Source: a virus
Direction: 5' to 3' (one strand)
IMG/VR virus record: IMGVR_UViG_3300007352_000462
Span: 1 to 22,647 of that record
DNA length: 22,647 nt
Below the pieces are notes generated by a model, which saw nothing but the letters and a program-made list of their open reading frames with translations, was not told the DNA's origin and made no database searches. Shown one piece after another: positions 19,473 to 22,647 of this stretch (the first letter of the stretch is position 1; every line of letters begins with the position of its first letter). The translations under genes and the position numbers were made by a program.

Positions 19473-19948
19473 TCACATTAAGAGTTGATGACAGTAAAGT
19501 GGTCGCTCTCCTCGGAGATCTTAAAGCCAGGGCAGGCAATACCCGCCCGGTCATGAGCGAGATAGGAGATATCGTTATCTCCTCGATTGAGAAAAACATC
19601 GAGGTCGGCGGACGGTATTCATCTCCGGATTCATGGAAGGGCGGCGGCAGGAAGTGGAAGGGCCTCGCCGCTGCCACGATTAAGCAGCGCATGAAAAAGG
19701 GTTACTGGCCCGGCAAGATCTTACAGCAGACCGGCTCGATGGCGGGATCTCTCTCAAAAAAAGTCGGGAGTAATTCCGTGACCATCGGCACAAATAAAAT
19801 TTACGGAGCGATACAGCAATTCGGCGGCAAGGCAGGCAGGGGGCATAAGGTCACTATCCCGGCCCGCCCGTGGATCGTAGTTCAGGATGAAGACTTGACC
19901 GAGATCGGGCATGCCATTACCGCGTATCTGATGAAAGGAGTGAAATGA
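19469..19948 (+). CDS. Phage virion morphogenesis protein (Mu gpG-like)
   Basis: A 159-residue protein of the virion-morphogenesis (gpG/tail completion) family. It opens MITLRVDDSKVVALLGDLKA, with a central ATIKQRMKKGYWPGKILQQT and GSMAGSLSKKV, and the C-terminal signature IYGAIQQFGGKA followed by PARPWIVVQDEDL. In Mu gpG acts in head/tail joining. It overlaps the MuF gene and the protease gene by 4 nt each, as in Mu. Confidence 0.9.
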   Translation: MITLRVDDSKVVALLGDLKARAGNTRPVMSEIGDIVISSIEKNIEVGGRYSSPDSWKGGGRKWKGLAAATIKQRMKKGYWPGKILQQTGSMAGSLSKKVGSNSVTIGTNKIYGAIQQFGGKAGRGHKVTIPARPWIVVQDEDLTEIGHAITAYLMKGVK

Positions 19949-21168
19949 CAAACTGGATACCAATATTTAAAACCGGCAAACACACAAACTCCGCCGGGAA
20001 TGAAAAAGACTGGAGCGAGGCAGACCTGGACAATATCGTCGCCAAGTTCAGCCCGCAGATCGGCGCGCCGCTCGTGATCGGGCATCCGAAGGACAACGCC
20101 CCGGCATATGGCTGGGTCGAAGGGTTGAAACGTGTCGGCCAGATGCTCTATTACAAACCGATGCAGGTCGTTGAGGAATTTAAGGAGATGATCAACAAGG
20201 GGCTTTTCAAGAAGAGATCGATATCCCTTTACCCGGACGGCACGCTCCGGCATATCGGATACCTGGGCGCAATGCCTCCGGCGATAAAGGGACTCCCGGA
20301 CCATACGTTCATGGGAGAGGAGGACGCGGCCACGTATGAATTCTCAGACAATTACAAGATGAGTTCAATCGGCAATATCTTTCAGCGTCTGAGGGAGTGG
20401 ATCATTGAAAAATACGGGACCGATACTGCAGACCGGGTGATCAGTAACTGGGAAATAGAGGACCTGAAGCGTCAGATGGAAGAGCCATCGGAGACGCCAT
20501 TATATACGGAAAATAACCGAAAGGAGGAACAAACGATGCCAAGTTTTATGGAAAAACTTAAGGCCCTCCTGAAGGCTGAAGGCGTGGAAGTAGATGTCCC
20601 CGCAAAAAGCTTCAGTGAGGAAGACGTAAAGAAAATGGTGAATGACGCTGTAAAGAAAGCGAATGCCGAATTCACCGAGGCCGCAAACAAGAAAGAGACG
20701 GAGTTCTCGGAGAGAGAAACCGCTCTCAAGAAAAAAGAGGACGCCCTTAAATCCGAGGCCGCTGCGACAAAGAAAAAGGCCGTCGCAGATTTCTGCGAGG
20801 ACCTGCAAAAGCAGGGCAAGCTCCTCCCGGCAATGGACAAGCTGGGCATGGGGATCACAGAGTTCATGAATCAGATCGCCGGTATCGAGACCGTGATTGA
20901 ATTCAGTGAAGGCGATAAAAAGGTGAATCAGACCCCGCTTGAATTCATGCAGGCGTTTCTGACTGCACTGCCGAAGCAGATTGAATTCGGCGAGGTAGCG
21001 AAGAGATCGACCGACGCAGGGACCGGCAGCGCAGGAGAAAAGCTTACCACTCTGACAACGAAAAAGATGCAGGAGAATAAAAAACTCTCCTACTCTCAGG
21101 CATTCGCGGAAGTGCAGAAAGAAAACCCGGAACTCTCAGCAGAGTACGCTGAAGAGCTGAAGGGATAA
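19945..21168 (+). CDS. Head maturation protease/scaffold (Mu gpI-like)
   Basis: A 407-residue protein. The N-terminal protease-like domain (residues 1-125) has the Mu I pattern: PIFKTGKHTNSAGNEKDWSE, then APLVIGHPKDNAPAYGWVEG and FKKRSISLYPDG, with GHP and RSIS holding likely catalytic His and Ser. Residues 205-290 are lysine/glutamate-rich and helical, the scaffold part. It should process and shape the prohead, then be degraded. An internal ATG at 20536 with an ideal ribosome binding site allows the scaffold alone to be made (next entry). Confidence 0.92.
   Translation: MTNWIPIFKTGKHTNSAGNEKDWSEADLDNIVAKFSPQIGAPLVIGHPKDNAPAYGWVEGLKRVGQMLYYKPMQVVEEFKEMINKGLFKKRSISLYPDGTLRHIGYLGAMPPAIKGLPDHTFMGEEDAATYEFSDNYKMSSIGNIFQRLREWIIEKYGTDTADRVISNWEIEDLKRQMEEPSETPLYTENNRKEEQTMPSFMEKLKALLKAEGVEVDVPAKSFSEEDVKKMVNDAVKKANAEFTEAANKKETEFSERETALKKKEDALKSEAAATKKKAVADFCEDLQKQGKLLPAMDKLGMGITEFMNQIAGIETVIEFSEGDKKVNQTPLEFMQAFLTALPKQIEFGEVAKRSTDAGTGSAGEKLTTLTTKKMQENKKLSYSQAFAEVQKENPELSAEYAEELKG
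20536..21168 (+). CDS. Internally initiated scaffold protein (Mu gpZ-like)
   Basis: An in-frame ATG at codon 198 of the protease gene follows AAGGAGG (20521-20527) with 8-nt spacing, the strongest Shine-Dalgarno inside any gene here. The 210-residue product begins MPSFMEKLKALLKAEGVEVD and is largely charged coiled coil. In Mu the scaffold Z is made this way from the 3' half of gene I. The sequence supports the same arrangement directly. Confidence 0.85.
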   Translation: MPSFMEKLKALLKAEGVEVDVPAKSFSEEDVKKMVNDAVKKANAEFTEAANKKETEFSERETALKKKEDALKSEAAATKKKAVADFCEDLQKQGKLLPAMDKLGMGITEFMNQIAGIETVIEFSEGDKKVNQTPLEFMQAFLTALPKQIEFGEVAKRSTDAGTGSAGEKLTTLTTKKMQENKKLSYSQAFAEVQKENPELSAEYAEELKG

Positions 21169-21199
21169 AAAACATTTTATAGAAAGGAGGACGAAGTAA

Positions 21200-21598
21200 A
21201 TGGCAACGGAAAATAAAATCATAGACATAACCTTTAAAGCAGACGAAGACCTGTCAAACGACCAATATCGCATTGTTGTGCTGGATGCGACATCAGGCAA
21301 GGTCAGACGGCCTAACGCAGCAACCGACATTCCGCTGGGTGTGCTGCAGAATGCACCGGCTGCAGCGGATGATGCCGCAGTGGTACGGCCTATAGGATGC
21401 GGCGGGATATCAAAAGTCCAGCTCGGCGCAACTATCGGCATCGGAGTAATTATCGGCTGCGAATACGTGAGCGCATCGGATGCAGGCAAGGCTATCGCCG
21501 CAGTAGCGACGATGTACCCCGTCGGCGTATTGCTTGAGGGCGGAGTAGAGGATGATCTGGGGAGCGCGCTGTTAGCGCCACTTACCGTAAAAGCGTAA
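21200..21598 (+). CDS. Capsid cement/decoration protein (DUF2190-like)
   Basis: A 132-residue small beta-rich protein lying between the scaffold and the major capsid gene. It contains the DUF2190-type pattern: YRIVVLDATSGKVRRPNAAT, DIPLGVLQNAPAA, VVRPIGCGGISKVQLGATI and the closing YPVGVLLEGGVED. Members coat or cement the head. It has its own strong AGAAAGGAGGACG ribosome binding site, consistent with high expression. The 31 nt before it (21169-21199) hold nothing else. Confidence 0.8.
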   Translation: MATENKIIDITFKADEDLSNDQYRIVVLDATSGKVRRPNAATDIPLGVLQNAPAAADDAAVVRPIGCGGISKVQLGATIGIGVIIGCEYVSASDAGKAIAAVATMYPVGVLLEGGVEDDLGSALLAPLTVKA

Positions 21599-21606
21599 TT
21601 TAAAAA

Positions 21607-21639
21607 CCACCCCTGCCCCTCCTTGAATAAGGCGGGGAG
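21607..21639. repeat. Dispersed palindromic repeat before the capsid gene
   Basis: CCACCCCTGCCCCTCCTT, then GAAT, then AAGGCGGGGAG; arms CCCCTCCTT and AAGGCGGGG have one mismatch. It is the reverse-complement relative of the copy in the terminase gene. It lies in the 71-nt gap between the cement and capsid genes, just upstream of the capsid AAGGAGG ribosome binding site (21654-21660), where its hairpin could alter mRNA stability or translation. Confidence 0.75.
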
Positions 21640-21669
21640 TTAAAGGGGGAGAAAAGGAGGACTAAATAA

Positions 21670-22647
21670 ATGCCGCAACCAAACGTAAAAGATTTAATCG
21701 TAGCAGGACCTCTGGCAGATGTAAGCATTGCATACCGCAATATGAGCTACATCGGCGACAAGGTTTTCCCGCTCATAGACAAAGTATCACCCAAGGCAAA
21801 GATAGCCCGTTATCTCAAGGGCGCATGGTTCCGCGATGAGGCGGGCATCAGAGGCCCCGGAGGACGCGCAAACAGGGGCGGATATCCGGTTGACCTGGTG
21901 TCTCTCTCGACAAAGGAATATGCCTTTGCAAAAGAGGTCACGGACGAAGACAGGAAATTTGTCACGGCGCAGGGCGCGCCTCCGCTCAAGCCGGACCAGG
22001 ACGCCATAGAGTTTGCAACCGACAAGGTTGATCTGTCAAAAGAGGTCCGTGTCGCGTCGCTGATCCTCGGCGGCACATGGTGCGGAGTTGCCGGAGAGGA
22101 CGCTGCAGGTCTATGGGCCGCAGGCTCGGGAAACACCTTCCTGGCTGACGTAAGGGCGCGGGTAGAGACTATAAGGTCTACCACCGGCTTAAAGCCCAAT
22201 AAGCTCATGATCGACTTCGGCACGTACAACTCTCTCAAGGAAGAGAGCACAGTGCTGGATAAAATCAAATACACGGAGCGAGGAGTGCTTACAAAAGAAC
22301 TGCTCGCAGCGATCCTTGAGCTGGATGAAGTGCTGATCGGCGAGGCCATTAAGTCCACAGCCAAGGAAACCAAAGCCGGAACGGAATTCACTGCCGTAAA
22401 CATCTGGGAGAAAAACGCGGGTAAGGGATCTGCATTTCTCTACTATGCGCCTCGCGTGATGGGATTGAAAACCCCGTCGGCAGGCTGTCAGGCGAGAGTA
22501 GCCTATGACAATGGTACACCCAGACGGACGACAACCTGGAGAGAACCGGCAGAGCATCAGGATGTGTATGAGGTCGCAGAGGAGACGGATATCCTTATTA
22601 CTGGAGCCGACCTCGGCTTCCTGTGGTACGACACACTGCTGACATAG
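21670..22647 (+). CDS. Major capsid protein
   Basis: A 325-residue protein with an AAGGAGG ribosome binding site 9 nt upstream, consistent with high expression. It follows the protease/scaffold and cement genes, the standard capsid position. N-terminal DVSIAYRNMSYIGDKVFPLI and ARYLKGAWFRDEAGIR are typical of HK97-fold capsid proteins of this family (lambda gpE or Mu gpT-like groups). The later KTPSAGCQARVAYDNGTPRR region is likely the P-domain loop. The window ends exactly at its stop codon. Confidence 0.8.
   Translation: MPQPNVKDLIVAGPLADVSIAYRNMSYIGDKVFPLIDKVSPKAKIARYLKGAWFRDEAGIRGPGGRANRGGYPVDLVSLSTKEYAFAKEVTDEDRKFVTAQGAPPLKPDQDAIEFATDKVDLSKEVRVASLILGGTWCGVAGEDAAGLWAAGSGNTFLADVRARVETIRSTTGLKPNKLMIDFGTYNSLKEESTVLDKIKYTERGVLTKELLAAILELDEVLIGEAIKSTAKETKAGTEFTAVNIWEKNAGKGSAFLYYAPRVMGLKTPSAGCQARVAYDNGTPRRTTTWREPAEHQDVYEVAEETDILITGADLGFLWYDTLLT

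Noticed and set aside
7321-21640. CRISPR array from the repeated GC-rich motifs
   Set aside because: The copies are kilobases apart, in different orientations and of several families, with no regular spacers.
21810-22403. 197-codon minus-strand frame inside the capsid gene
   Set aside because: Serine/alanine-rich shadow of a GC-rich coding sequence; no start signals.

Overview
This window is the left and central part of a Mu-like transposable (DDE-transposase) phage or prophage. Gene content and order match the Mu plan: repressor and divergent Ner-like regulator, MuA-like transposase, MuB-like ATPase, GemA, Gam and a Mor-like activator, then lysis genes, Mu-type terminase, DUF935 portal, MuF-like protein, gpG-like protein, protease/scaffold (I/Z), capsid cement protein and major capsid protein. 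The host is a Gram-negative bacterium with strong GGAGG ribosome binding sites. The dispersed palindromic repeats embedded in the phage resemble those littering Nitrospirota and Desulfobacterota genomes, but that assignment is inference.

Layout. 1-1281: a plus-strand double-HTH protein converging on a minus-strand exported SNase-like nuclease, probably cargo at the left flank. 1343-1995: the lysis-lysogeny switch, repressor (minus) and Ner (plus), with face-to-face promoters. 1996-3713: small early genes. 3710-6507: transposase and ATPase. 6504-10461: a tightly overlapping early operon of small DNA-binding, zinc-binding and membrane proteins with GemA, Gam and an exported Fn3-like protein. 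10462-11532: a looser segment holding a PD-(D/E)XK-like nuclease and an unknown ORF, with a hairpin before each gene. 11533-12848: an integron-integrase-type (IntI) tyrosine recombinase overlapping a Mor-like activator by 4 nt. 12849-13032: a strong terminator and a possible minus-strand micro-ORF. 13033-14966: lysis cassette. 14966-22647: packaging and head genes, ending at the capsid stop codon. Tail genes and the right end lie beyond the window.

How it works together (from Mu biology). The repressor holds the early promoter in lysogeny and Ner shuts it down later. Transposase and ATPase replicate the phage by transposition, GemA and Gam modulate host DNA and nucleases, and Mor switches on later transcription. 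The most unexpected element is the complete IntI-type integrase translationally coupled to mor, in a phage that already has its own transposase. The second theme is that at least five sites carry host-type dispersed repeats, mostly read in frame inside inter-domain linkers (GemA, terminase, portal, a Cys-rich ORF). No canonical attC array, CRISPR array, tRNA or rRNA was seen.
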